DNA of 64,000 nucleotides. Source: Rubellicoccus peritrichatus (GTDB lineage: Bacteria; Verrucomicrobiota; Verrucomicrobiia; Opitutales; Cerasicoccaceae). Every line of letters begins with the position of its first letter. Position 1 is the first letter of the stretch. The stretch spans positions 3,653,001 to 3,717,000 of the forward strand of contig NZ_CP136920.1 in the NCBI RefSeq assembly GCF_033100135.1. The letters are read 5' to 3'. Made by a program: the position numbers and the translations under genes. Under the pieces are notes generated by a model. That model was given only the letters and a program-made list of their open reading frames with translations. It was not told where the DNA came from and ran no database searches. Below are positions 33,035 to 41,256 of the stretch, piece after piece.

Positions 33035-33691
33035 TTAAGAAGTCCGCTTTGCCTTGCGCCAGCGACGTAGTCCGGCGGCTCCTAATGCCAGGGCTCCGAG
33101 TCCGGTGGCAACGGCGGCAGGCTCGGGAATGGCGCCGACTTGGATGGCCTGATCGGGAGTATCTTCATAAGCCCACTCATGAATGGTCACACCGGATCCT
33201 CCAGGGTTGGTCCCGTTATAAAAAGTAGCTCTCGCCCAACCGTATTGCTTTGGTCCAGGGTTGAAAGGATCGGTAATGAAGTGAAAACCGAAATACCCGG
33301 ATACCGCGGAATTGAAATTTGAAAGATCATCAAAAGCATTGCCCTGAATCAATGTGAATTGATCATCAAACTGCTTGGATGCAGATACCGTATAATTGAC
33401 TGGGACATTACTGAGTCGGCTCGTCATGATGGGATTAGCCAAGCCATTCAAATAACCACCGGATCCGTAAAGATTAATGATGGATCCGCCTGAGCCACCG
33501 ACGTTCCAAATCCCGTCGACAGTACCATTGTCATCAACATTCCAGAGAGTCGTGCCAGTGCTTCCGAAGCCGACGCTGAATTCATTGGATGTGTCGAAGT
33601 ACTGGATGATACCCTGTGCGCTGCTTGCGGCAATGAGTGATGTGACAGTGGCTGCGGCTGCTTTACTTTGCTTAGTTTTATTAAGAAACAT
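33035..33691 (-). CDS. PEP-CTERM protein, array copy 1 (most upstream)
   Basis: A 218-residue secreted protein of the HEWAYEDT subtype and first in the direction of transcription. The N-terminus is MFLNKTKQSKAAAATVTSLI then AASSAQGIIQYFDTSNEFSV; the acidic motif is LWNVDDNGTVDG. The C-terminal module is YFGFHFITDPFNPGPKQYGW, ARATFYNGTNPGGSGVTIHE and WAYEDTPDQAIQVG. The tail is IPEPAAVATGLGALALGAAG and LRRWRKAKRTS. Its first 55 residues resemble copy 2 while its C-terminal module resembles copies 7 and 11. The promoter of the array, if there is a single one, should lie in 33692-33780, but I see no convincing boxes there. Confidence 0.85.
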   Translation of the reverse strand: MFLNKTKQSKAAAATVTSLIAASSAQGIIQYFDTSNEFSVGFGSTGTTLWNVDDNGTVDGIWNVGGSGGSIINLYGSGGYLNGLANPIMTSRLSNVPVNYTVSASKQFDDQFTLIQGNAFDDLSNFNSAVSGYFGFHFITDPFNPGPKQYGWARATFYNGTNPGGSGVTIHEWAYEDTPDQAIQVGAIPEPAAVATGLGALALGAAGLRRWRKAKRTS

Positions 33692-33898
33692 ACGGTAGTT
33701 CGTTTGCGATTAAGGAATAAACGCAGCGATACTAGCATGCCCAAAATTAACGATAGATTAACGGGCCCTCATTATTTTAAGGATTGTTCAGGTCTTTCTC
33801 AAAGGCGTCGCGCGTGGGGCGAACGGAGATTCATTTTAATGATTTTGGTGCGCAGTCCTCATCAAGAATGTCGGGGCATCATGGCATGTTCGATGTTA

Positions 33899-34110
33899 GC
33901 TCCGAAGGAGCGTCGGCATTTAGCCGTGGGTGAATGAAGCCCTGGCCAATGAACCCACGGGAAAGCACAGCCTTAATGACATAGAGCCCTTGAAGAGGGC
34001 GATGGTAAGAGGTAAGCATCCCGCCACCCTCTTCGAGGGTTCATTGATTTTCTATAGATTCAACCCCGTAGGTTCATCCCGCTATGGCGTGACTTCACCC
34101 ACGGCTAAAT
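33899..34110. repeat. Multi-hairpin dispersed element ending in uppP
   Basis: A 17-base perfect inverted repeat (ATTTAGCCGTGGGTGAA at 33918-33934 and its complement at 34094-34110) encloses smaller hairpins: CCGTGGGT/ACCCACGG (33924-33931, 33953-33960), a CCCTTGAAGAGGG-type stem near 33986 and CCCTCTTCGAGGG at 34027-34039. GCTCCGAAGGAGC lies just outside at 33899-33911. No transposase is encoded. Open frames across it are artefacts of the repeat. Such structured elements are common in Planctomycetes/Verrucomicrobia genomes. Its right arm contains the uppP stop codon. Confidence 0.75.
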
Positions 34111-35082
34111 ATAAAGCACGATCGCAACAACGATGGCCAAGCCAATGCGATACCAGGCAAAAGGGGCGAGGCCGTGTTTGGAGAGAAAGTTAACCAGCCA
34201 GGTGATGGCCAATGCCGCTGCAATCGTTGCGATAATAATACCAAAGAGGACCGGTCCCGGGCTCAAGGTTTCCATCATCATCTTGCCGTTGGTCACGACC
34301 TTGTAGCCGGAGGCGGCACTCAGGGTGATCAATCCAAGGAGAAAACTGAATTCAGCGGCCAGCTTTGGTGAAAGACCTGCGATGTATCCGCCAACGATCG
34401 TCATCATTGAACGGCTGGTCCCCGGCCACATGGCCACACATTGCAACAAGCCGATCATGAAACATTGCTTCAACCCCAGATTGTACAAATCCGGTCCGTC
34501 CTGGGATTGGCTCAGGCTTTCGCCTTGGTTTTGCTTTTGCTTCTTTCTCCAGTTTTCAACGAAGAGCATAAGAATGGCACCTCCTACCAATGCGATAATA
34601 ACGGGAAGCGGGCCAAAGAGCTTGGACTCAATAAAGTCGTCAAGGAGCAGGCCGAGGACTGCCGCCGGGAGAAAGGCCACAATCAGGTTTACAAACAGTC
34701 GTAAGCCACGCGGATCGCGCCCTAATAGTCCCATCAATATGCCTACAAGGCGCTTCCAATAAAGAATGATGACGGCAAGAATGGCGCCGCCCTGAATCAC
34801 TATCGCATAAGCGTTGGCTGCCTCGGCAAGTTGTATCGATGCTTCGTCCTCTCCACCTTCAAGGCCAAGGAACCGATTGGTCAGAATCAGATGCCCGGTT
34901 GAGGAGACTGGTAAATATTCAGTGATCCCTTCAACGACTCCGAGGACGAAGGCATCGAAATAGGTCAACTGTCGTTCTTCAGTAGGAGAGTTCTCAACGC
35001 TTTGTGATGGCTCCGACTCAGCGTTAAGAGTCAGGATGCTCAGCACTAGAATCCATGAAACATGCAGTAGTTTAAACGACAT
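34105..35082 (-). CDS. uppP: Undecaprenyl-diphosphatase (BacA/UppP family)
   Basis: A 325-residue inner membrane enzyme that dephosphorylates undecaprenyl diphosphate to recycle the lipid carrier for peptidoglycan and other glycans. The family motifs are GVVEGITEYLPVSSTGHL around residues 48-65 and GTSRSMMTIVGG with FSFLLG in the second half. It is longer than usual (about 265-275 aa), for two reasons. One is an N-terminal signal-peptide-like segment of about 40 residues (MSFKLLHVSWILVLSILTLN). The other is a hydrophilic insertion rich in Gln and Ser (KKQKQNQGESLSQSQDG). The start at 35082 was preferred over 35115. The TAG stop lies inside the right arm of the repeat element. Confidence 0.9.
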   Translation of the reverse strand: MSFKLLHVSWILVLSILTLNAESEPSQSVENSPTEERQLTYFDAFVLGVVEGITEYLPVSSTGHLILTNRFLGLEGGEDEASIQLAEAANAYAIVIQGGAILAVIILYWKRLVGILMGLLGRDPRGLRLFVNLIVAFLPAAVLGLLLDDFIESKLFGPLPVIIALVGGAILMLFVENWRKKQKQNQGESLSQSQDGPDLYNLGLKQCFMIGLLQCVAMWPGTSRSMMTIVGGYIAGLSPKLAAEFSFLLGLITLSAASGYKVVTNGKMMMETLSPGPVLFGIIIATIAAALAITWLVNFLSKHGLAPFAWYRIGLAIVVAIVLYI

Positions 35083-35214
35083 ATTTCTATCTATATGTTT
35101 GGAAAGTAAAAGCATGCCGAGCGAATTGTTACACGATCTGGCTTGTATCCCCCAGTTTTTTGCTTGTTTGGCGTGGGATCTCAGCCAAAGCTTAAATTGT
35201 CAAATACACTTGTT

Positions 35215-36255
35215 ATGCTGCTTAAAGATGCAATTGCTTCGGTTTCCGAAGGAAATGATTTAAAAAGAGAGACCGCTGAGGCTGTTGCTCGAAGCTTGGC
35301 TGATGCCTCTGTTCCTGGGGAACATAAAAAAGCGATCCTTCTTGCTTTGGCGGAAAAAGGTGAAGTGGCGGATGAAGTTGCTGCCTTTGCTTCTGTTTTT
35401 CAGGACCTTGCCACGAACCCGGGCTTGTCCGGAACAGAAGGTGCGATTGACGTTGTCGGCACTGGCGGTGATCGGTCAGGGAGTTTTAACATCTCGACCA
35501 CATCGGCTATTATTCTTGCTGCGAGTGGCGTTCCGGTGGTCAAGCATGGCAATCGCTCGGTGACATCCAAGTGTGGGAGTGCAGACTTTCTGGAAGCCCT
35601 CGGCATTAACCTCAAGGCGCCGCAAACGTTGCGGCAACGTTCTTTTGATGAGTTGAATTTCGTTTTTCTTTTTGCTCCGGCCTTTCACCCGGCCTTCAAA
35701 GAAGTCGTTCCGATTCGCAAAGAGTTGGCCGCGGAGGGCAAACGTACGATTTTTAATCTGCTTGGCCCTCTGATTAATCCAGGACGGCCTGATCACCTGT
35801 TGATGGGGGTCTTTTCCGCATCCTGGGTCAGCCCGCTGGCGGAGGCGCTTGGATCGCTCAAGGTCAAGTCTGGTCTGGTCGTCAATTCGGCGATCGGCGA
35901 GGGTGGAGTCATGGATGAGTTCACCTGCGCTGGAGCGAATCGAGTATGCGGGGTGGGGACACTTAATCACTTGAATGGGACAATCAGTCCAGTGGATGCC
36001 GGTCTTTCGCCCTGTGCATTTGACGACCTGAAGGGTGGCGATGTGGCTCAAAACCTTAAAATGCTAGATGCACTGCTAGACGGCTCCGCCCCTCAAGGAC
36101 TCATCGACACGATTTGTTTGAATGTTGGGGCGGCTTTATGGATTACTGATCGAGCCGATGATCTGTCGGCTGGCGTCAAACAAGCTAATGAGATTCTTCA
36201 AAGTGGTGTGGTCAGCAAGTGGTTGGAGCGTGTAAAAGCAGTTTATCAAAAATGA
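35215..36255 (+). CDS. trpD: Anthranilate phosphoribosyltransferase
   Basis: A 346-residue enzyme of tryptophan synthesis that joins PRPP and anthranilate. The PRPP-binding GTGGDRSGSFNISTTSAIIL, the KHGNRSVTSKCGSADFLEAL segment and the later LGPLINPGRPDHLLMGVFS are all typical. The start was set to the ATG at 35215; the TTG-initiated longer frame adds 24 residues unlike the family. No other trp gene is nearby. Its TGA overlaps the ATG of glmM (36252-36255), so the two are co-translated although they belong to unrelated pathways. It is divergent from uppP. Confidence 0.93.
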   Translation: MLLKDAIASVSEGNDLKRETAEAVARSLADASVPGEHKKAILLALAEKGEVADEVAAFASVFQDLATNPGLSGTEGAIDVVGTGGDRSGSFNISTTSAIILAASGVPVVKHGNRSVTSKCGSADFLEALGINLKAPQTLRQRSFDELNFVFLFAPAFHPAFKEVVPIRKELAAEGKRTIFNLLGPLINPGRPDHLLMGVFSASWVSPLAEALGSLKVKSGLVVNSAIGEGGVMDEFTCAGANRVCGVGTLNHLNGTISPVDAGLSPCAFDDLKGGDVAQNLKMLDALLDGSAPQGLIDTICLNVGAALWITDRADDLSAGVKQANEILQSGVVSKWLERVKAVYQK

Positions 36256-37604
36256 GTCGGCGGTATTTTGGGACGGATGGAATTCGGGGCGCTGTCGGTG
36301 GCGACCTTATGAATGTGGATTTTTTGCGTCGAGTGGGATACGCCCTCGCCGATTTCCTCATCAAACATAATCACGCCAAGCCCGTAACCGCTGTCATTGG
36401 GCGAGATACACGCGCTTCGGGTGAGGCTTTTGAAAAAGCCATCTGTGAAGGGCTTTGTGTGGCGGGAGTCCATGTCATCCGCCTGGGCGTTGTCCCAACT
36501 CCGGCAGTTTCCATGTCTACCCGCGATCTAAGAGCCGACCTTGGGATTGTTTTAACAGCCTCACATAACCCAAGTTCCGATAATGGTCTAAAGCTTTTTG
36601 ATAATCGGGGACTGAAGTTTGCCTCGGATGCTGAAGCAGCCATCGAGGATTTCATTGATAAGCAGGAAGTCCCGGATGATGTCGTCCATGTCGAGTGTGC
36701 CTACGATCACGATTCGTCGGGCCATTACGTTAATTTTCAGAAGTCTTTGATGCATCAGAATTGCCTTAAGGATTGGAAAATTGTTCTGGATACCGCCAAT
36801 GGGGCAGCTTTTAAGACTTCGCCTGCCGTTTTTAAGCACTTTGGTGCTGACCTTCTGCAAATTGGTGCCGAACCGGATGGCGAGAATATCAATCAAAACG
36901 TGGGTAGCGAATGCCCGGAGCAGTTGGCAGAGTTAGTGATTGCTGAGAATGCCCGTCTTGGCATTGCCCACGATGGAGATGCCGACCGTGCTGTTTTCTG
37001 CGATGAAAAAGGCTTCATCTTATCTGGCGAAGAAGTTATGGGAGCAATCGCTCTTGATCTCATTGAGCGGGATAAGTTGAACCATAATACGCTGGTCACA
37101 ACCGTTCACAGTAATCTTGGTTTGGACCATGCATTGAATGCTGTTGGTGGTAAAACGATCCGCACTGCAGTAGGTGATCGCAATATTCTCCATGCCATGT
37201 TGGAAGGAGAATACACCTTCGGAGGTGAATCCTCTGGCCATTACCTGTTTTTCGAACAATCGAAATCCGGAGATGGACTTTTGGCTGCAATTCGCATCGT
37301 AGAACTCATGTTGAGGACTGGGAAACCGTTATCCGAATTGAGGAAGGCAGTCCGACTTTTTCCCCAGGCTACGAAGAATATCCATGTTTCTGAGAAGTTA
37401 CCCTTGGAGTCCTGTGATGCTTTATCTGCAGCAATTGCACGAATTGAGCAGAAATTTGGCAATAGTGGCCGTGTTTTGGTTCGTTACTCAGGAACTGAGC
37501 CCCAATTGCGTCTTTTGGTTGAAGCAGAAGACGATTCTCTGATTGCACCAGCAATAAATGAATTGGAGGGTGCAGTTAGGGCTGATTTACCCATAGATAA
37601 GTAA
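36252..37604 (+). CDS. glmM: Phosphoglucosamine mutase
   Basis: A 450-residue alpha-phosphohexomutase that converts glucosamine-6-phosphate to glucosamine-1-phosphate for UDP-GlcNAc, and thus for peptidoglycan and lipopolysaccharide. The N-terminal RRYFGTDGIRG is the GlmM signature; the catalytic Ser104 is in TASHNPSSDNG, the Mg2+ loop is DGDADRAVF, and the phosphate-binding loop is RYSGTEPQLRLL near the C-terminus. It starts at 36252, overlapping the trpD stop (ATGA). Length and motifs are complete. Confidence 0.95.
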   Translation: MSRRYFGTDGIRGAVGGDLMNVDFLRRVGYALADFLIKHNHAKPVTAVIGRDTRASGEAFEKAICEGLCVAGVHVIRLGVVPTPAVSMSTRDLRADLGIVLTASHNPSSDNGLKLFDNRGLKFASDAEAAIEDFIDKQEVPDDVVHVECAYDHDSSGHYVNFQKSLMHQNCLKDWKIVLDTANGAAFKTSPAVFKHFGADLLQIGAEPDGENINQNVGSECPEQLAELVIAENARLGIAHDGDADRAVFCDEKGFILSGEEVMGAIALDLIERDKLNHNTLVTTVHSNLGLDHALNAVGGKTIRTAVGDRNILHAMLEGEYTFGGESSGHYLFFEQSKSGDGLLAAIRIVELMLRTGKPLSELRKAVRLFPQATKNIHVSEKLPLESCDALSAAIARIEQKFGNSGRVLVRYSGTEPQLRLLVEAEDDSLIAPAINELEGAVRADLPIDK

Positions 37605-37713
37605 TACACTCGTCTAATATTGAGACTTCTTTGCCTTTTTGCTTCTCAATTCCAATTAATTTCCGATTAATCATACAAGTTGTCTATTGAACATTGACGC
37701 TCGATACCTTACC

Positions 37714-37719
37714 TATAAT
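37714..37719 (+). promoter_or_regulatory. Candidate -10 box upstream of the TPR protein gene
   Basis: A consensus TATAAT lies 30 bases before the ATG at 37749 in the 144-base gap after glmM. A TTGACG 14 bases upstream is too close for a standard -35 box, so only the -10 element is supported. Confidence 0.4.
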
Positions 37720-37748
37720 CAAAATCAGTTCATACACTTTCCCGAAAT

Positions 37749-39179
37749 ATGTCAGATACCGAAACTATCCCTGAAGTGAGTTTGAAAGACTTGGATCCGC
37801 GTTTGCGGAAGCAGGTTGAGAATGCGCAGAAGAGCGCCGATAAGAATCCGACCTATGCAATCGATGTTTGCATGGGTATACTTCAGCGCAATCCTGGCTG
37901 TCTTGAGGTTCGTGAGATTCTACGCAAAGCGCAGCGTCGAGCCAAGGGAGCCAAGACAAGTGGATTGACCAAGTTTATTGGTAGCGTGACGAGTGCTCCG
38001 TTTGCTATGAAAGCGGGCAATCAGATCAAAAAGGACCCCAAGGCGGTCCTGGAATCTGCGGAAAAGATGATTTCTGCCAATCCGGCAAATGCAACCGCCC
38101 ACAAGATGCTTGGCCAGGCAGCTGAGGCTCTGGGGCTCTGGAACACGGCCGTTTTCGCTTATCAGGATATTAAGTCCCTGGATGCGGAAAACATGGACAA
38201 TCGTGTCGCTCTTGGGAATGCCTTGCTTGAGGCGGGCCGTGCTAAGGATGCAATTCTCGAAGGCGATGCCATTATGGCAGCCAATCCGGCTAATGAAGAA
38301 GGACAGGAACTGGTCCGTCGTGCCTCTGTTGCTGAGTCAATGGAGCGTGGTAAGTGGGAAGATGACAGTGATTTCCGCGATAAGTTGAAGGATGAGGAAG
38401 CGTCGATTGAGTTGGAGCAGGCATCTCGTGTTGCCAATGATGAGGAGGTCCTCGAAAAGCTGGTTGAAAAGAATATCAAGCGCATCGAGGAAGAGCCTGA
38501 GAATTTGAATCACTACCGTGAGGTCATCAGTGCATACCGGCAGATGGGTCAAATTGACCTTGCAATCGAGTATGTGGATAAGGCAAGGGCTACCGTAAAT
38601 GGTCGCAGTGACCCTACCTTGGAAAGGCAGGCATCGGATTTACGTATCACTGGCATGCGTGCGCGTGTGGAGGAATTGAACAAGAGAATCGCAGACGATC
38701 CGTTTGATGCAGATGCTACTTCCGATCTTGAAAAGGTTTCAGCCGAGCTGCATGCGTTTCGCCTCAAAAATGCCCGCGAGCTTGTTGAAAAATACCCGAA
38801 CGATTACGCTACGAAGTATGAGTTGGGTGAATTGCTCCTTGAAGAAGGTGATTACGATGGTGCGATTCAGGAGTTCCAGTTGGCACAGCGTAATCCCAAA
38901 GTGCGTTCCAATGCATTGCTCTCTCTTGGCCGTGCCTATTTGAAGAAGGAATTCTTTGATATTGCTGTTGAACAGCTTGCACTGGCGAAGAAAGAGATTC
39001 CTTTGATGAACGAGCTTAAGAAGGAAGCAATCTACGAACTCGCTTTGGCTTATGAGCTGATGGGGAACGAAGAAGAAGCCATTGGGGAATATAAGATTAT
39101 CTATCAGAATGATATCGGTTACCGTGATGTCTCTGATAAGATCAACAACTTCTACGCAAAGCGTAGCAAGAAAGCATAA
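37749..39179 (+). CDS. Tetratricopeptide repeat protein
   Basis: A 476-residue, highly charged cytoplasmic protein made mostly of TPR helices. The repeats show as 'A....L...G....A...' patterns: ANATAHKMLGQAAEALGLWN near residue 115, NMDNRVALGNALLEAGRAKD, and YATKYELGELLLEEGDYDGA near 357. The closing one is IYELALAYELMGNEEEAIGE. A Glu/Lys-rich middle (about 200-250) may form a coiled coil. There is no signal peptide. TPR proteins scaffold protein complexes; the partner is unknown. A secreted protein gene follows after 14 bases and may be co-transcribed. Confidence 0.85.
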   Translation: MSDTETIPEVSLKDLDPRLRKQVENAQKSADKNPTYAIDVCMGILQRNPGCLEVREILRKAQRRAKGAKTSGLTKFIGSVTSAPFAMKAGNQIKKDPKAVLESAEKMISANPANATAHKMLGQAAEALGLWNTAVFAYQDIKSLDAENMDNRVALGNALLEAGRAKDAILEGDAIMAANPANEEGQELVRRASVAESMERGKWEDDSDFRDKLKDEEASIELEQASRVANDEEVLEKLVEKNIKRIEEEPENLNHYREVISAYRQMGQIDLAIEYVDKARATVNGRSDPTLERQASDLRITGMRARVEELNKRIADDPFDADATSDLEKVSAELHAFRLKNARELVEKYPNDYATKYELGELLLEEGDYDGAIQEFQLAQRNPKVRSNALLSLGRAYLKKEFFDIAVEQLALAKKEIPLMNELKKEAIYELALAYELMGNEEEAIGEYKIIYQNDIGYRDVSDKINNFYAKRSKKA

Positions 39180-39193
39180 GCAACTTTTTCTAT

Positions 39194-39649
39194 ATGTATC
39201 GTTTGAAAATGATTACGGCGGCGCTCCTCGTGTGTGCTGTGATAAGTCCGCTTGAAGCGAAAAAGGACCTTGTTCAGAAACGTGCGAAGCGTATTGAATT
39301 TGCGGAAGAACAATGGCAACGCCCGGATAAGGTTACCTTGAATGTTCATTACAGGGTGCCGGTTATTGAGGTTCTGGGCTATCTTGCCGCGAATTACGAT
39401 GATCCACAAAAGTTAAATACGATTGTGGATAAGCTTCGTCCGATATCCAATCGGGTCAAAACACTGAGTGGCGACAAGTTCGAAGGCCGTAGCTTTCCTG
39501 CCACCCTGCAGGCCGAAACGGAGAAGTTGCGCAGTCAGATGATGAGTGATGTGACTGCAGTTTACGGCAGTGCAACGACTCAGAAGATTGAGAGCTATCT
39601 TGAGCTTAAATATCGTTCTTTGGGCGGCTTGTTTGGCCCATTGAACTAA
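39194..39649 (+). CDS. Hypothetical secreted protein
   Basis: A 151-residue protein with a signal peptide (MYRLKMITAALLVCAVISPL, cleavage near LEA) and a basic mature part with no motif I recognise. It contains RVPVIEVLGYLAANYDDPQK and a helical C-terminus ending SLGGLFGPLN. It lies 14 bases downstream of the TPR gene on the same strand and probably shares its transcript. A short hairpin followed by five T residues comes right after the stop. Confidence 0.6.
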   Translation: MYRLKMITAALLVCAVISPLEAKKDLVQKRAKRIEFAEEQWQRPDKVTLNVHYRVPVIEVLGYLAANYDDPQKLNTIVDKLRPISNRVKTLSGDKFEGRSFPATLQAETEKLRSQMMSDVTAVYGSATTQKIESYLELKYRSLGGLFGPLN

Positions 39650-39652
39650 GCG

Positions 39653-39671
39653 CTTTCTCAGGAAAGTTTTT
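39653..39671 (+). terminator. Weak intrinsic terminator
   Basis: A CTTTC-TCAG-GAAAG hairpin directly followed by TTTTT, located 3 bases after the stop codon of the secreted protein gene and 6 before the convergent mqo stop. The stem is only 5 base pairs. Confidence 0.35.
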
Positions 39672-39676
39672 CTGCC

Positions 39677-41176
39677 TCAGATCAGCTGAAGTGATTTTAC
39701 TGCTTCTTCGCTGACGGTATGTTGGCGTTCTGCCATGGACGGATCAACAAGGTCCTCGTCATAAGTAGGAAGCATAGCTTTCATGCGATCTTTCCCATCT
39801 TGACTCGCAAGTAAATGGCTGAAGCACTTGAGGATTACTTCAAGCACGATATTGACTGAGACCGATGCACCCGGAGAGGCGCCAAGCAGCGCTGAAATTG
39901 ATCTGTCTGCATCAGTTACCACTTCGGTGCCGAAATGAACAATGCCTGCGTCGCCGTCTTCCTTTTTGATGGCCTGAACGCGAATACCTGCGTCGATCAA
40001 TTTCCAATCATCTGTTTTGGCATCGGGGTAGAAGTTGTGCAGCTCCTTCATGCGGTCATTCATACTCTGCGTGCCTTGCTGAATAAGGTAACGCACAAGT
40101 GGTATGTTATGCATGCCAACTTTCATCAGTGACAATATGTTGTCCGGACGAATCGAACCAGGAAGATCAGTTACCTTGCCGCCTTTGTGTAAAAATTTGG
40201 TGGTCCAGGCTGCATATGGGCCAAACAGCAATGCCTTTTTGCCATCGATAATTCGAGTGTCCAAGTGAGGGACAGCCATGGTTGGTGCTGCGCCAGGCGA
40301 CATGCCATATACTTTGGCCTCATGCTGTTCGACAACTTCTGGCTTGTCGCAGATCAGCCATTGTCCACCGATTGGAAAACCACCGAAGCCTTTGCTCTCG
40401 GCAATACCTGATTTTTGAAGTAAAGGCAGACTGCCGCCACCAGCACCAATGAAGACAAATTTGGCATTGTTTTTGAAAGTCCGGTTGTCTTTTGCATCGA
40501 GAATAGTGACTTCCCAACCTGAGCTTGTGCGCTTTAAGTCAGTCACGCGATGATTGGTGGCATAACCGCAGCCGGATTGTTCACCTAGCCATCGAATTAG
40601 TTTACGGGCAATTTCGCCAAAGTTTACATCGGTACCGCGATCCATCTTTGTCGCAGCGACTGGGGTGTTGTCTCGCCCGGCAAGGAGTAGTGGAGCCCAC
40701 TTGCGAATCACATCACGATCCTCAGTGTACTCCATATCTTTGAAGAAATGGTGGCTGGACATCGCTTTGTAGCGTGCTTTGAGAAAATCGACCTGTTCCT
40801 GGCCATAGACAAAGCTGATATGTGGCACAGGATTGATGAAATCCTTGGGATCTTTCACCATGCCACTTCGAACAGCGTAACCCCAGAATTGCTTGGAGTG
40901 TTCAAATTGGTGAAAAATCTCAATTGCTTTATCAACATCAACCGTGCCGTCAGCATTGCTGGTGGGAGTATAACTCAGCTCACAGATGCCTGCATGTCCA
41001 GTCCCCGCATTGTTCCAACCATTTGAGCTTTCCTGAGAGAGTTCTTCAGTGACTTCGTAAAGTTGGATTTTCAGTTCCGGGCTCAACTTTTTGAGCATAG
41101 CACCTAAATTGGAAGACATGATTCCGCTTCCAATGAGTATGACGTCTGGATTGTCGATATGGTGTGAACTCTTCAT
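39677..41176 (-). CDS. mqo: Malate:quinone oxidoreductase
   Basis: A 499-residue FAD-dependent enzyme that oxidises malate to oxaloacetate and passes electrons to the quinone pool at the inner membrane. The FAD-binding start is DVILIGSGIMSSNLGAMLKK, followed by the characteristic SSNGWNNAGTGHAGICELSY of Mqo. The downstream FIGAGGGSLPLLQKSGI and FGGFPIGGQWL are also typical. The start was set at 41176, where the N-terminus aligns with the family; the longer frame adds 16 residues. It appears to be a single gene unit. Confidence 0.94.
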   Translation of the reverse strand: MKSSHHIDNPDVILIGSGIMSSNLGAMLKKLSPELKIQLYEVTEELSQESSNGWNNAGTGHAGICELSYTPTSNADGTVDVDKAIEIFHQFEHSKQFWGYAVRSGMVKDPKDFINPVPHISFVYGQEQVDFLKARYKAMSSHHFFKDMEYTEDRDVIRKWAPLLLAGRDNTPVAATKMDRGTDVNFGEIARKLIRWLGEQSGCGYATNHRVTDLKRTSSGWEVTILDAKDNRTFKNNAKFVFIGAGGGSLPLLQKSGIAESKGFGGFPIGGQWLICDKPEVVEQHEAKVYGMSPGAAPTMAVPHLDTRIIDGKKALLFGPYAAWTTKFLHKGGKVTDLPGSIRPDNILSLMKVGMHNIPLVRYLIQQGTQSMNDRMKELHNFYPDAKTDDWKLIDAGIRVQAIKKEDGDAGIVHFGTEVVTDADRSISALLGASPGASVSVNIVLEVILKCFSHLLASQDGKDRMKAMLPTYDEDLVDPSMAERQHTVSEEAVKSLQLI

Positions 41177-41256
41177 TGAACACCAATTGAAAGGTTTTGA
41201 CCGAATTCTGTCAAATTCATTCAAAAAGTTATTTAAAGACCTTATCCTACCTATTA

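Noticed and set aside
23004-33691. Regular repeats across 10 kb suggested a CRISPR array or satellite repeat
   Set aside because: The period is about 650-700 bases and matches full protein-coding genes with conserved 3' ends; there are no short direct repeats with unique spacers.
28704-33780. Possible sigma-54 promoters (GG-N10-GC type) upstream of PEP-CTERM genes, given rpoN nearby
   Set aside because: I looked for TGGCAC-N5-TTGC-like pairs upstream of copies 1 and 6 and found none that I could defend.
33930-34193. An 87-codon open frame between the array and uppP
   Set aside because: It lies in the multi-hairpin repeat element and runs antisense into uppP; such frames in this repeat type are commonly misannotated.
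35476-36051. A 191-codon minus-strand open frame opposite trpD
   Set aside because: Shadow of trpD; the composition and lack of motifs do not support a gene.
37621-37665. Weak stem (ATTGAGA/TCTCAAT) after glmM as a terminator
   Set aside because: Only 7 base pairs with an 18-base loop and no T-run; not convincing.
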